This document shows, one piece after another, positions 45,349-53,904 of a stretch of DNA of 64,000 nt. The position numbers and the translations under genes are program-made. Numbering within the stretch: position 1 is the first letter of the stretch; the number at the start of each line of letters is the position of its first letter. Under the pieces are notes generated by a model. The model saw only the letters and a program-made list of their open reading frames with translations. It made no database searches and was not told where the DNA came from. Location: assembly GCA_942491145.1 (NCBI GenBank), contig CALOBC010000001.1:62001-126000 (forward strand), in the 5' to 3' direction. Origin of the DNA: CAXQUZ01 sp942491145. Lineage in GTDB: Bacteria; Myxococcota_A; UBA796; UBA2385.

Positions 45349-46608
45349 TCAGCGGGCGGTGAGAACCGCCGGGGCACCTTCGCTTCCACCATCGGCCGCG
45401 TCATCGACGGGCCCCGCTTCGAGGGCCGCCTGGATGGCGTCGGACGGCTCGGTCGGCAGCGCACGGAGCTCACGGACCAGCGTGTCGGCCATGGCGTCCC
45501 CGACCACCCGCTCGGCACCGCGGACAAAGCTGCCCTTGAGGTCGAAGGCCGGCCAGATGCCCGCATCCACCAAGTCGGGATCCAGCCGCAGCTCGGCGTT
45601 GGCGGACCCGTCCACTTCTTTGAGCAGCAGCTCGTCCACCGCGTGCTCGGTGCGCGTCAGCAGCGTGGCCACCAGCGTGAGCGAGCCGCCCTCGTCCAAG
45701 CAGCGCCCAGCACCGAAGAGGCGCCGGCCCTTTTGGATCGAGGCCAGATCCACCCCCCCGTTCAGCTCGCGTCCGCCGATCGCCGCCGTGGCGTTGTAGG
45801 CGCGGGCGAGACGGCTCAGAGAGTCGATGAACAGGAACACATCGCGGCCTTGTTCCACCAGGCGCTTGGCGCGCTCAAGGGCCATCTCGGACACTTGCAC
45901 ATGGCGGGACGGCGGCTCGTCAAAGGTCGACGACAGCACCTCGCCGCGCACGGCTTGGGCCATCGCGCTGACTTCTTCGGGGCGTTCGTCGACCAGCACC
46001 ACCAGCACCGCGGCGTCGGGGTTCGCACCGGCGATGCCATTGGCCAGCTCGCGCACCAGGGTGCTGCGGCCGGCCCGTGGGGGCGCATGCACCGCAATTC
46101 GCTGCCCGTGTGCAAACGGAAGGAAGCGTTGGATCAAGCGCAGAGACGGATCGTCCCCCGCCAACGGAATCCGCCGCGCGGGTTGGACCGGGCTGAGGTT
46201 GTCGAACAGCAGCTTCTGGCGTTCGGTGTCGGGAGACCGGTCGTTGACCGTCTCAATCTTGATCAACGCAAAGTAGCGCTCGCCCTCTTTGGGGGCACGC
46301 ACCCGACCGCCGACCAGATCCCCAGTGCGCAGGTTGAACCGGCGGATCTGGGAGGGAGAGACGTAGATGTCGTCCGGGCCAGGCAGGTAATTGCAGGCAG
46401 GCGAGCGCAGAAACCCAAAGCCATCGGGCAGCGTCTCCAGGACACCTTCACCTCGAGAACCGCCAGAAGGACCAGCCTTTCTGCGGACGATCTCGAAGAT
46501 CAGCTCCTGTTTCTTCATTCCTGCTGCGTTGTCAACGCCAAGTTCCCGAGCCGTCTGGACGAGCTCGGTGATGCGCAAAGCGCGGAGATCAGACAGGTCG
46601 ATCGACAT
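45349..46608 (-). CDS. rho: Transcription termination factor Rho, divergent ATPase motifs
   Basis: 419 residues from ATG 46608, the length of E. coli Rho. The RNA-binding domain is conserved (LRALRITELVQTARELGVDN, GVLETLPDGFGFLRS, DIYVSPSQIRRFNLRTGD). The ATPase domain keeps DERPEEV and RHVQVSEM but the Walker A reads PPRAGRST instead of PPKAGKT, and the R-loop reads KEVDGSAN instead of EEFKGTGN. The expected arginine finger Arg is retained. The start has no clear Shine-Dalgarno, and a 461-base leader precedes it. It could be a working variant or a paralog. Confidence 0.9.
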   Translation of the reverse strand: MSIDLSDLRALRITELVQTARELGVDNAAGMKKQELIFEIVRRKAGPSGGSRGEGVLETLPDGFGFLRSPACNYLPGPDDIYVSPSQIRRFNLRTGDLVGGRVRAPKEGERYFALIKIETVNDRSPDTERQKLLFDNLSPVQPARRIPLAGDDPSLRLIQRFLPFAHGQRIAVHAPPRAGRSTLVRELANGIAGANPDAAVLVVLVDERPEEVSAMAQAVRGEVLSSTFDEPPSRHVQVSEMALERAKRLVEQGRDVFLFIDSLSRLARAYNATAAIGGRELNGGVDLASIQKGRRLFGAGRCLDEGGSLTLVATLLTRTEHAVDELLLKEVDGSANAELRLDPDLVDAGIWPAFDLKGSFVRGAERVVGDAMADTLVRELRALPTEPSDAIQAALEAGPVDDAADGGSEGAPAVLTAR

Positions 46609-47069
46609 GTGGAGGCGGGGGACGGAGGGGATGGGGAGTGCGTCGTGGAGGGGATTGGCGAGGGCCCGAGCGACGGGGAAAGGGGAGCGGAGCCTGGGGG
46701 GGGCTCCTGTGCGCTCGAGCATGGCCAGGGTGACACACAGCGGGGGAGGCCGGCATCCTATCCGATCCGTGACGGCTTGTGTCAACCAAAGTGCCGATGT
46801 CGGCGCCGTTCCTTGCCCATTCACACCCAGTGTGTCCGAGATGCCGCAGCCTCACGGCACCTTTCCCGGCAGCATGTTCAGTGTTCCACGGACCCACCGC
46901 CGAAGATCAAGCAGATCTGATCCAAGACACCAACATCATGGCCCGCGCCACACCTGCTCCCCGTGGGCAACATGCCACGGAGACGGGGGCGCTGACGGCA
47001 GCCCAGCCTCTGGTTGTTGAGGCTCAACGGGGGCAAACCCGGGATTGCCGGGCTTGCCCACTCCATCCA
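46609..47069. promoter_or_regulatory. Rho leader and intergenic region
   Basis: 461 bases between the E1 stop and the rho ATG, both on the minus strand. It holds two hairpins just after the E1 gene (see terminator) and no convincing gene. Rho genes often have long autoregulated leaders; the C-rich minus-strand sequence just before the ATG would suit Rho binding. No tRNA was found. Confidence 0.4.
47032..47058 (-). terminator. Hairpin after the E1 dehydrogenase gene
   Basis: The inverted repeat GGCAAACCCGG / CCGGGCTTGCC (one G-T pair) with a 5-base loop starts 11 bases after the E1 stop on the minus strand. A second small hairpin (GTTGAG-G-CTCAAC, 47015-47027) follows. No T tract, so possibly a Rho-assisted or weak terminator. 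Confidence 0.55.
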
Positions 47070-49274
47070 TCAGTTGAGGAACCAACGGGGAGGGATCCAC
47101 GCCCAGTCGCCCCGGCCCTTGACTTCGGTCTGAAGCAGCTCGTTCACAGCCGTCTCAACATCGTGCGCGGTGAGCACCGTCGCTTCTTCAAGGTTGAGGT
47201 TCTGGGCGATGCCCGGCACATTCTTCTGGCCGATGGCGCGGGTGGGCATGCCCGGAAAGCGCTCCACCACGTGACCCTGGATGGTCCGCACGAAGCCGGC
47301 GAAGCTGCGGTCTTCCGATGCAACGACCAAGCGGCCAGTGCGCTCCACACTGGCGAAGACGGCGTCCAGGTCCGGCGGGACGAGGGTGCGCAGGTCGATG
47401 ACCTCAGCCTCAACGCCCTTTTCGGCGAGGACCTTGGCCGCCGTCATCACCGTCCACACCGCACGGCCCCAACACACGATGGTGACGTCGTCGCCCGTGC
47501 GCCGGGTGGCCGCCTTGCCGAAGGGAATGCGCAGATCGGGGTCGATCGAGGGGATGCCCCCACGCATGATGTCCTTCTTGAGCGCCTTGATGCCTTCTTT
47601 GTCTTCCGGCTCGCCCGGGAAGGCGGGGCCGAGGGACTGGCGGTACATCCACTTGGGCTCGAGAACCACCACTGGACCCTTGTAGTCGGCAGCAGTGAGC
47701 AGCAGCCCGTAGATGTCCCAACTCGTGGACGGCATCAGCACGACGAGGCCCGGGATTGGCGTGAAGTAGCCATCCAGGCTCATCGAGTGGTAGACCGCGC
47801 CGCCCCCGAAAGGATCGGTGGGCATACGAAGAACCACGGAGAAGTTGCTGTTGCCGTTGGTGCACCAATACAGGTTGCCCATGTGCACAAGCCAATGGAA
47901 CGCATTGAGCGAGTAGTCGCCGAACTGGATCTCCGGCAGGACCACCAGATCCTTGTGCAGACCGGCGCCGCAGGCGGTGCCCACAATCAACGGCTCGTTG
48001 AGCGGCGCGTCGATCACCTTGCCCGGATGGCGAGCGAGGAGGCCCGCACTGGCTTGCATGACACCGCCGAGGCGCGCCACGTCTTGCCCCCACATCACGC
48101 CATCACCCCGCGACAGGATGTGGTCGAGGGCCGCCCGGATGGCCCCGCCGTAGGTGATGTTGGTGTTGCCCGAGGATGGGGTCTCGACCACCTCGGGGAA
48201 GGGGGCGTGACGGCGCTCCATCACGCTGCTGAGGGGGGGCTCGGGCTCGGCGCGGACCTCATCAAAGAGCCGCCGCACGACCTCGTCTTCCTGGCCCATG
48301 AGCCGGCCCAGCTTGTGGTGGGCGAAGAAGTCCCGGCCCTCTCCGATGACCCGCGTGAGCTCGTCACCGGGTTCCAGCACACCCATCTCGACCAAGCGCT
48401 GGCCAAACCCAATGAGGGGATCGGCTTGCTTGAGGTCGAAGGTCATGTCGGCCGCAGAGCTGTGGCCATTGAAGCGAGGCAGGCTGTGCACATGCATGAA
48501 CGCCGGCTTGCCCTCGTCGGCGACGTAGCGGGCACAGGCCAGGGTCGTGTTGTATACATCCCAGAAGTCGCGCCCGTCGCAAGCGAAGAAGCGCACACCA
48601 AAGCCTTCTGCATACGCCGCGAAGTCCTTGATGCCCCGTCCCTCGTCGGGCGTGGTGCTGATGGCCACGCCATTGTCAGTGACCATCACGATGACGGGCA
48701 GCGACCACACGCTGACTGCGTTCATCGTGTCGTGCATGTCGCCTTCGGCCGTGGTGCCATCGCCCACAATGCCGACCGACACGGTGCCCTCGACGCCCTT
48801 GGCGCGGAAGCCCATCGCGTAGCCCGCCGCCTTGCCCAGCTGCATGCCCACCGGGCTCTGGACCGGGAGGATGCCCACTTCGGGAAGGTCGAGATGGTAG
48901 ACCATCTGGCGACCGCGGCTCATGGTGTCGGTCTCTTTGGAGAACTGCTGGCGCAGCACATCGCGCACGAAGTGGGGCCGGTCCTGCAGCTCGCACCACA
49001 TCGAGCACAAGCAGCCCGAGCGGTAGTGGGGCACGATCCCGAAGCGATCCGGACCCACCACCTTGGAGAAGGCCAGGGCCGTTGCGGCACCATGCACTTC
49101 TTCACCGGGGCCCCAGATGGCGAATTTGACTTCGCCGCGGCTGGCCAGGCGCACGATGTGTTCTTCGGTTGAGCGAGACCGACACGCAACACGATACGCA
49201 AGCCGGAGTTCGTCGGCCGTGGGGCCATCCGGGTTGGCTTGTTTCTTCGCTTTGGGGGCGGTTGCGACGCTCAT
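47070..49274 (-). CDS. Fused 2-oxoacid dehydrogenase E1 alpha-beta subunit
   Basis: 734 residues from the ATG at 49274 (GGAG site); a 34-codon extension upstream lacks one. The N-terminal half is an E1 alpha chain with thiamine-diphosphate motif GDGTTAEGDMHDTMN and VTDNGVAIST. The second half, from TYGGAIRAALDHI, is an E1 beta chain (VIDAPLNEPLIVGTACGAGL, VIDLRTLVPPDLDAV). It resembles branched-chain or pyruvate-type E1 in one chain. E2 and E3 genes are not nearby. It is probably part of a 2-oxoacid dehydrogenase complex. Confidence 0.88.
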   Translation of the reverse strand: MSVATAPKAKKQANPDGPTADELRLAYRVACRSRSTEEHIVRLASRGEVKFAIWGPGEEVHGAATALAFSKVVGPDRFGIVPHYRSGCLCSMWCELQDRPHFVRDVLRQQFSKETDTMSRGRQMVYHLDLPEVGILPVQSPVGMQLGKAAGYAMGFRAKGVEGTVSVGIVGDGTTAEGDMHDTMNAVSVWSLPVIVMVTDNGVAISTTPDEGRGIKDFAAYAEGFGVRFFACDGRDFWDVYNTTLACARYVADEGKPAFMHVHSLPRFNGHSSAADMTFDLKQADPLIGFGQRLVEMGVLEPGDELTRVIGEGRDFFAHHKLGRLMGQEDEVVRRLFDEVRAEPEPPLSSVMERRHAPFPEVVETPSSGNTNITYGGAIRAALDHILSRGDGVMWGQDVARLGGVMQASAGLLARHPGKVIDAPLNEPLIVGTACGAGLHKDLVVLPEIQFGDYSLNAFHWLVHMGNLYWCTNGNSNFSVVLRMPTDPFGGGAVYHSMSLDGYFTPIPGLVVLMPSTSWDIYGLLLTAADYKGPVVVLEPKWMYRQSLGPAFPGEPEDKEGIKALKKDIMRGGIPSIDPDLRIPFGKAATRRTGDDVTIVCWGRAVWTVMTAAKVLAEKGVEAEVIDLRTLVPPDLDAVFASVERTGRLVVASEDRSFAGFVRTIQGHVVERFPGMPTRAIGQKNVPGIAQNLNLEEATVLTAHDVETAVNELLQTEVKGRGDWAWIPPRWFLN

Positions 49275-49409
49275 CCTGACTCCGAGTGCACAGCGGGAGT
49301 CGGACCGATAACGCCCGCTGACCGTGAGTAAGGTGCGGAGCGTGTGAGCAGCGCGTGCCAAATGGAGGGCCCCCAAGACGGCGTCCCCAAGGGCACCGCT
49401 ACCCTATCC

Positions 49410-50630
49410 CTAAATGACCATTGCCTCGCCCTTCTGGAAGATTCGACCGATCCGGAAGGGGTCCAGAGATGCCCGTTCTCCGAGCACCTCCACGGCGTCC
49501 ACATCTTGGCCGGCACTCGCCAGCGCCTCCACAACCCGGGCCGTGAACGGACCAAACATCGCCCCGTGTCCACTAAAGCCCGCCGCTCGCACAAGGTTGC
49601 GTTGTTGGCGATCAAACCCATAGAATGGGTTGTGGTCCGGCGTGTCGCCATAGTATCCACAGGTGGTGGCGTGCACCCCGCCCAAGTCCTCCAGAACCGG
49701 CATCAGCTCAGCCAAGCCGGCCCATGTGTCATAGGCGCGGCCCTCAACCCCAGACCGATGATGGAAGGCCGCTTCGATGCGATCCTGGTCGTCATAGGTG
49801 AAGTCAGGCTCGACGGGGGCCTCGTGCGCCCAACCGGTCATCAGCGTCTCTGCATTCTCGGGGTGGCAGTACGCACCGTTGGGGGCGACCACCATCGGCA
49901 TGCGCTGCAGCTCTTGCGCGGTCATGGCGCTGCCCCGCGACAAGAACCAGAGGTAGCGCTTCCGGGGGGAGATGGGCAGCACTTCGGCGTCGAGAACGCC
50001 CGCCAGCCGGGGAGACCACGCGTTCGTCGCATCCACGAAGACATCGGCCTCGTGCCACACCGTGCCCGCACGCACCGCGGTCAGGCGGCCCGCATGGTGG
50101 CGGGCTTCGACCACAGGGGCATTCTGGAAGATGGACACGCCGTAGGCACGCGCGGACGCCGCGGCTTCTCCGTAGACCACTTCCGGCCGCAAGAACCCAT
50201 CGGAGGGGCAGAAGGTTGCGCCGGAGATGGCGTGGGGATCCACAAACGGAAACCGCCGCGCCGCCTCTTCGGGTTCCAACATCTCCACTTCAGCGAGGCC
50301 CGCCGACCGTTGGACCGCCACCCGAGCATCCGCCCGCGCGCGCCCCGCCGCATCCCGAATCAGAAACAAGTAGCCATTTTCCACAATGGGAACGACAAGT
50401 CCGCCGACGGTCTCGGGAAACCGGCGATAGCAATCGACGGCATACCGCATGCCCAGCACTGTCTCGGCCGTCGAGAACTGTTGGCGAATGCCCGCCGCGG
50501 TGCGGGAGCTGGAGCCGGCACCGATGTGGCGGGCCTCCAGCAAGGACACTTGCCAGCCCGCACGCTGAAGGCCCACGGCAGCGAGGGTTCCGGTGATTCC
50601 ACCACCGATGACCACAACCCGACCACCCAT
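49410..50630 (-). CDS. FAD-dependent amine/amino-acid oxidoreductase (DAO family)
   Basis: 406 residues from the ATG at 50630 (GGGGAG site). It opens with the FAD Rossmann motif VVVIGGGITGTLAAVGLQRA ending in an acidic LLEA. The GAGSSSRTAAGIRQQFS loop and later DATNAWSPRLAG, TCGYYGDTPDHNPF and GFSGHGAMFGP are typical of the sarcosine/glycine oxidase (DAO) group. It likely oxidises a secondary amine or amino acid. It is divergent from a small membrane gene. Confidence 0.85.
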   Translation of the reverse strand: MGGRVVVIGGGITGTLAAVGLQRAGWQVSLLEARHIGAGSSSRTAAGIRQQFSTAETVLGMRYAVDCYRRFPETVGGLVVPIVENGYLFLIRDAAGRARADARVAVQRSAGLAEVEMLEPEEAARRFPFVDPHAISGATFCPSDGFLRPEVVYGEAAASARAYGVSIFQNAPVVEARHHAGRLTAVRAGTVWHEADVFVDATNAWSPRLAGVLDAEVLPISPRKRYLWFLSRGSAMTAQELQRMPMVVAPNGAYCHPENAETLMTGWAHEAPVEPDFTYDDQDRIEAAFHHRSGVEGRAYDTWAGLAELMPVLEDLGGVHATTCGYYGDTPDHNPFYGFDRQQRNLVRAAGFSGHGAMFGPFTARVVEALASAGQDVDAVEVLGERASLDPFRIGRIFQKGEAMVI

Positions 50631-50741
50631 GCTCGCTCCCCGATCGCCCACGCTCTGCCACCACGGCCCAGACCAGCGTGGCAACATGGTACCAACAGGG
50701 CGACACCCGCCCCTGCCGCTCCCTCCCCAAGGTGCCGCCCC

Positions 50742-51242
50742 TTGAGCCACCAATGGCGACGTCTGGCCCGTGTGGTCGCCATCTTCGCGGTGGTCGGCTG
50801 GCTGGCTGCGGTCTGTGTCGGCTCCACCGAAGATGATGCCAACCTGCGCGGACTGCTGTTGAGTGGCGCGACGGTGCGCAGCGCGATCATCGGCGGCCTG
50901 GCTGGGGTCATCTGGGGCCCCACTCTCGCGTGGGCCCGACCGCCCGTCTGGGCCGGCATCCCCGTGGGCCTGATCTCCGCGGTCACGGGCCTCTTCATGT
51001 ACTTCTTTGTGTTCCCCCATGACTGGCAAGGTGGCCGGATGGAGGCCTGGAAGTCGGTGAAGGTGATGGTGGGGGTCTACTGGATGTACCTGGTGCCCCT
51101 CGCCATGCTCGGTGGTGTGCTGGCGGCGTGGTGGTCCGGGCTCGATGTCCCCAAGCGCGGCTGGCAGAAGGTGGCAGCGGAGGGCCCGGCGCCAGCGTCC
51201 GACCCGACGGCGAAGGGCTCGGACAGTGGGCCGCCACGTTAG
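50742..51242 (+). CDS. Small four-helix membrane protein, unknown function
   Basis: 166 residues from a TTG at 50742 with AAGGTG seven bases upstream; there is no ATG in the expected region. Four hydrophobic helices are clear (VVAIFAVVGWLAAVCVG, AIIGGLAGVIWGPTLAWA, PVGLISAVTGLFMYFFVF, YWMYLVPLAMLGGVLAAWW). The C-terminus is soluble and Lys/Ala-rich. It lies 29 bases before gpmI, so it is probably co-transcribed. No family recognised. Confidence 0.6.
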   Translation: MSHQWRRLARVVAIFAVVGWLAAVCVGSTEDDANLRGLLLSGATVRSAIIGGLAGVIWGPTLAWARPPVWAGIPVGLISAVTGLFMYFFVFPHDWQGGRMEAWKSVKVMVGVYWMYLVPLAMLGGVLAAWWSGLDVPKRGWQKVAAEGPAPASDPTAKGSDSGPPR

Positions 51243-51271
51243 CAGGGGGCCGAGCTCCACCCAGGACCAGA

Positions 51272-52897
51272 ATGCTGCCCACACGCCATCTCTTGTGCAT
51301 TCTCGACGGCTTCGGATGGGCGCCCGGGGTCGCCGGCAACGCCATCGACGCGGCCCACACGCCATGCTGGGACACCCTGCTGGAACGCTCGCCCTGGTGC
51401 TTGCTCCAGGCCCACGGCACCGCGGTTGGCCTGCCCTCCGACGGCGACATGGGCAACTCCGAAGTGGGCCACAACGCCATGGGCGCCGGACGGGTCTTCG
51501 ACCAAGGGGCCAAGCTGGTGGATGCGGCCTTGTCCTCGGGGCGACTGTTCAAGAGCGCCGGCTGGACGCAGCTCATGGCCGCGCTGGAGGCATCCAAGGG
51601 CACCCTGCACCTGCTCGGACTGGTCAGCGACGGCAACGTGCACAGCCACGAACGGCACCTGCGGGAGCTCATCGCCCATGCCGCGGACTCGGGCGTGCAG
51701 CGGATTCGGGTGCACGTGCTGACGGATGGCCGGGACGTCGCCCCCCGCAGCGCGCTGACCTGGGTGGCCCCGCTTGAGGCCCTGCTGGCATCATTGGCCG
51801 ATCAAGGGGTGGACGCGGCTGTGGCGACCGGCGGCGGACGGATGCACATGACGATGGACCGCTACGAAGCGGACTGGGACATGGTTGCCCGCGGCTGGGC
51901 CTGCCATGTGCACGGCGAAGGCCGGCGGTTTGCCACCGGATGTGGGGCCATCGAAGCGCTGTACGCCGAGCTGCCCGACGTGGACGACCAACACCTGCCC
52001 CCGTTTGTGGTGGGCGACTTCAACGGCATGAGTGACGGCGACGCGGTCATTCTCACCAATTTCCGGGGCGACCGGGCGATCGAGATCAGCCGGGCCTTCG
52101 ACGAGGGGCCGGCATTCGACGTGGCTTGCTTCGACCGGGGCCAAGCACCAACGGTCACGTTCGCCGGGATGATGCAGTACGACGGTGATCTGCACATCCC
52201 CAGCCGCTACCTCGTCGAGCCGCCGACCATCAGCGGCACGGTGGCCGAGCACTTGGCGAGCGCGGGCCGCACGAGCTTCGCGATCAGCGAGACCCAGAAA
52301 TTCGGCCACGTCACGTACTTCTTCAACGGCAACCGGTCGGACGTGCCGGCGGGTGAGGAGCGGGTGGAGGTGCCCAGCTTGAGGGGGTCAGCAGATGATG
52401 CCCCCTCGATGCGGGCCGAGGCGGTGACCGCGCGGGTTGTGGCGGCGATGGCGGACCCCACCCTCCAGTGCCTGCGCGTGAACCTCGCCAACGGCGACAT
52501 GGTGGGCCACACCGGACACTTCGCAGCAGCGGTGAGCGCGGTGGAGACCCTGGACCGGTGCCTCAGCACCATCTGTGCGGCAGCAAAGGCCCACGGGGTG
52601 GTCCTGATGGTCACGGCCGACCACGGCAACTGCGAAGAGATGCTCCAGCTCGACAAAAAGACCGGTCAGCCCAAGCTGGTGGATGGCCAGACCCAGCGCT
52701 CGACGAGCCACTCTCTGAACCCGGTCCCCTTTGTGTTGGTGGATCCCACGGATCGGTGGGCCCTCGCTGACGAGGCAGGCCCGACGGTTCGGGGCAGCAT
52801 TGCCCGCATCGGCGCCACCATCCTCACGCTCGCCGGTGTGCCCGTTCCCGCCACTTACCACCCCAGCCTCCTCCAACCCGGGACCCCGTCGCAATGA
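51272..52897 (+). CDS. gpmI: 2,3-bisphosphoglycerate-independent phosphoglycerate mutase
   Basis: 541 residues from the ATG at 51272 (AGGA upstream). It has the alkaline-phosphatase-fold signature: ILDGFGW (metal Asp), GDMGNSEVGHNAMGAG with the phospho-acceptor Ser, VLTDGRDVAPRSAL, NFRGDRAIEIS, TADHGNCEEM and STSHSLNPVPFVL. It interconverts 3- and 2-phosphoglycerate in glycolysis using Mn2+. It overlaps threonine aldolase by ATGA. Full length. Confidence 0.96.
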   Translation: MLPTRHLLCILDGFGWAPGVAGNAIDAAHTPCWDTLLERSPWCLLQAHGTAVGLPSDGDMGNSEVGHNAMGAGRVFDQGAKLVDAALSSGRLFKSAGWTQLMAALEASKGTLHLLGLVSDGNVHSHERHLRELIAHAADSGVQRIRVHVLTDGRDVAPRSALTWVAPLEALLASLADQGVDAAVATGGGRMHMTMDRYEADWDMVARGWACHVHGEGRRFATGCGAIEALYAELPDVDDQHLPPFVVGDFNGMSDGDAVILTNFRGDRAIEISRAFDEGPAFDVACFDRGQAPTVTFAGMMQYDGDLHIPSRYLVEPPTISGTVAEHLASAGRTSFAISETQKFGHVTYFFNGNRSDVPAGEERVEVPSLRGSADDAPSMRAEAVTARVVAAMADPTLQCLRVNLANGDMVGHTGHFAAAVSAVETLDRCLSTICAAAKAHGVVLMVTADHGNCEEMLQLDKKTGQPKLVDGQTQRSTSHSLNPVPFVLVDPTDRWALADEAGPTVRGSIARIGATILTLAGVPVPATYHPSLLQPGTPSQ

Positions 52898-53901
52898 TGC
52901 CGGTCGATCTCCGCTCAGACACCGTGACCCGCCCCTGCGCAGCCATGCGCCAAGCCATCGCCAATGCCGAAGTCGGCGACGATGTCTTCGGCGAAGACCC
53001 GACGGTGCTGCGGCTCGAGCGCATGGGCGCCGCGCTGCTCGGCAAACAAGCCGCGATGTTTGTGCCCAGCGGCACCATGGCCAACCAGCTCGCCATCCGA
53101 CTGCACACCCGCCCCGGCGACGAGATGCTGTGCGAGGCGGGCGCCCACCCCTTCAACCACGAGGCCGGTGGGCCGGCGATGCTGAGTGGGGTGACGGTGC
53201 GCCTCGCCACCGGTGAGCGGGGACTTCTGCGTCCCCACCAAGTCTCCAGCGCCTTTCGGCCCGACGATCCCCACTTTGCCCCCCTGAAGCTCGTCACCAT
53301 CGAGGACACCGCCAATCGGGGCGGGGGCACTGTGCACGGGCTGGACGCGCTCGACGGGCTCGCTGCGGCGGCCCACGAGGGCGGAGCGAAGGCGCACCTA
53401 GACGGCGCCCGGTTGATGAATGCAGTGGTCGCCAGCGGAACCTCGGCGGCCCGTCGGGTTCGCAACTACGACACGGTCAGCCTGTGCCTCAGCAAAGGGC
53501 TAGGCGCACCGGTCGGGTCCTTGCTCGCCGGCTCTGCCGCAGCACTGCACGTGGCGCGGCGGTACCGCAAGGCGCTGGGCGGCGGCATGCGGCAGGCCGG
53601 CATCCTCGCTGCGGCCGGCGTGTACGCACTCGAACACAACGTGGACCGACTCGCCGAAGATCACGTCCGCGCGGCCATTCTCGCGGATGAACTCAGGAAC
53701 GCCGGCTATGTCGTGCGCACCCCGGACACCAACATGGTCTTCTTCCAGACGCCTGACGCGGCGGCAGTGGTGGCGGCCGTGGCCGAACACGGGATTCGGT
53801 GCCTGACGGTGGCCCACGACGAGATCCGCTTGGTGCTCCACCTGGACATTGACGACAATGGCGTCGAGCGGGCTATCTCGGCGTTCCGGGCGGCGCGTTA
53901 A
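52894..53901 (+). CDS. ltaE: Low-specificity L-threonine aldolase
   Basis: 335 residues starting ATGATG within the gpmI stop (ATGA). The N-terminus PVDLRSDTVTRP is diagnostic, followed by GDDVFGEDPTV, FVPSGTMANQLAIR and EDTANRGGGTVH. The PLP Lys lies in SLCLSKGLGAPVGS (about residue 201). It splits threonine or allothreonine to glycine and acetaldehyde. Its stop is three bases from that of the convergent FGE-like gene. Confidence 0.95.
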   Translation: MMPVDLRSDTVTRPCAAMRQAIANAEVGDDVFGEDPTVLRLERMGAALLGKQAAMFVPSGTMANQLAIRLHTRPGDEMLCEAGAHPFNHEAGGPAMLSGVTVRLATGERGLLRPHQVSSAFRPDDPHFAPLKLVTIEDTANRGGGTVHGLDALDGLAAAAHEGGAKAHLDGARLMNAVVASGTSAARRVRNYDTVSLCLSKGLGAPVGSLLAGSAAALHVARRYRKALGGGMRQAGILAAAGVYALEHNVDRLAEDHVRAAILADELRNAGYVVRTPDTNMVFFQTPDAAAVVAAVAEHGIRCLTVAHDEIRLVLHLDIDDNGVERAISAFRAAR

Positions 53902-53904
53902 ACG

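Noticed and set aside
44248..46920. Plus-strand 890-codon open frame opposite prfA and rho
   Set aside because: Antisense shadow of two strongly conserved genes; composition is that of a complement frame.
46779..49172. Plus-strand 797-codon open frame opposite the E1 gene
   Set aside because: Antisense shadow; His/Ala/Val-rich sequence without motif.
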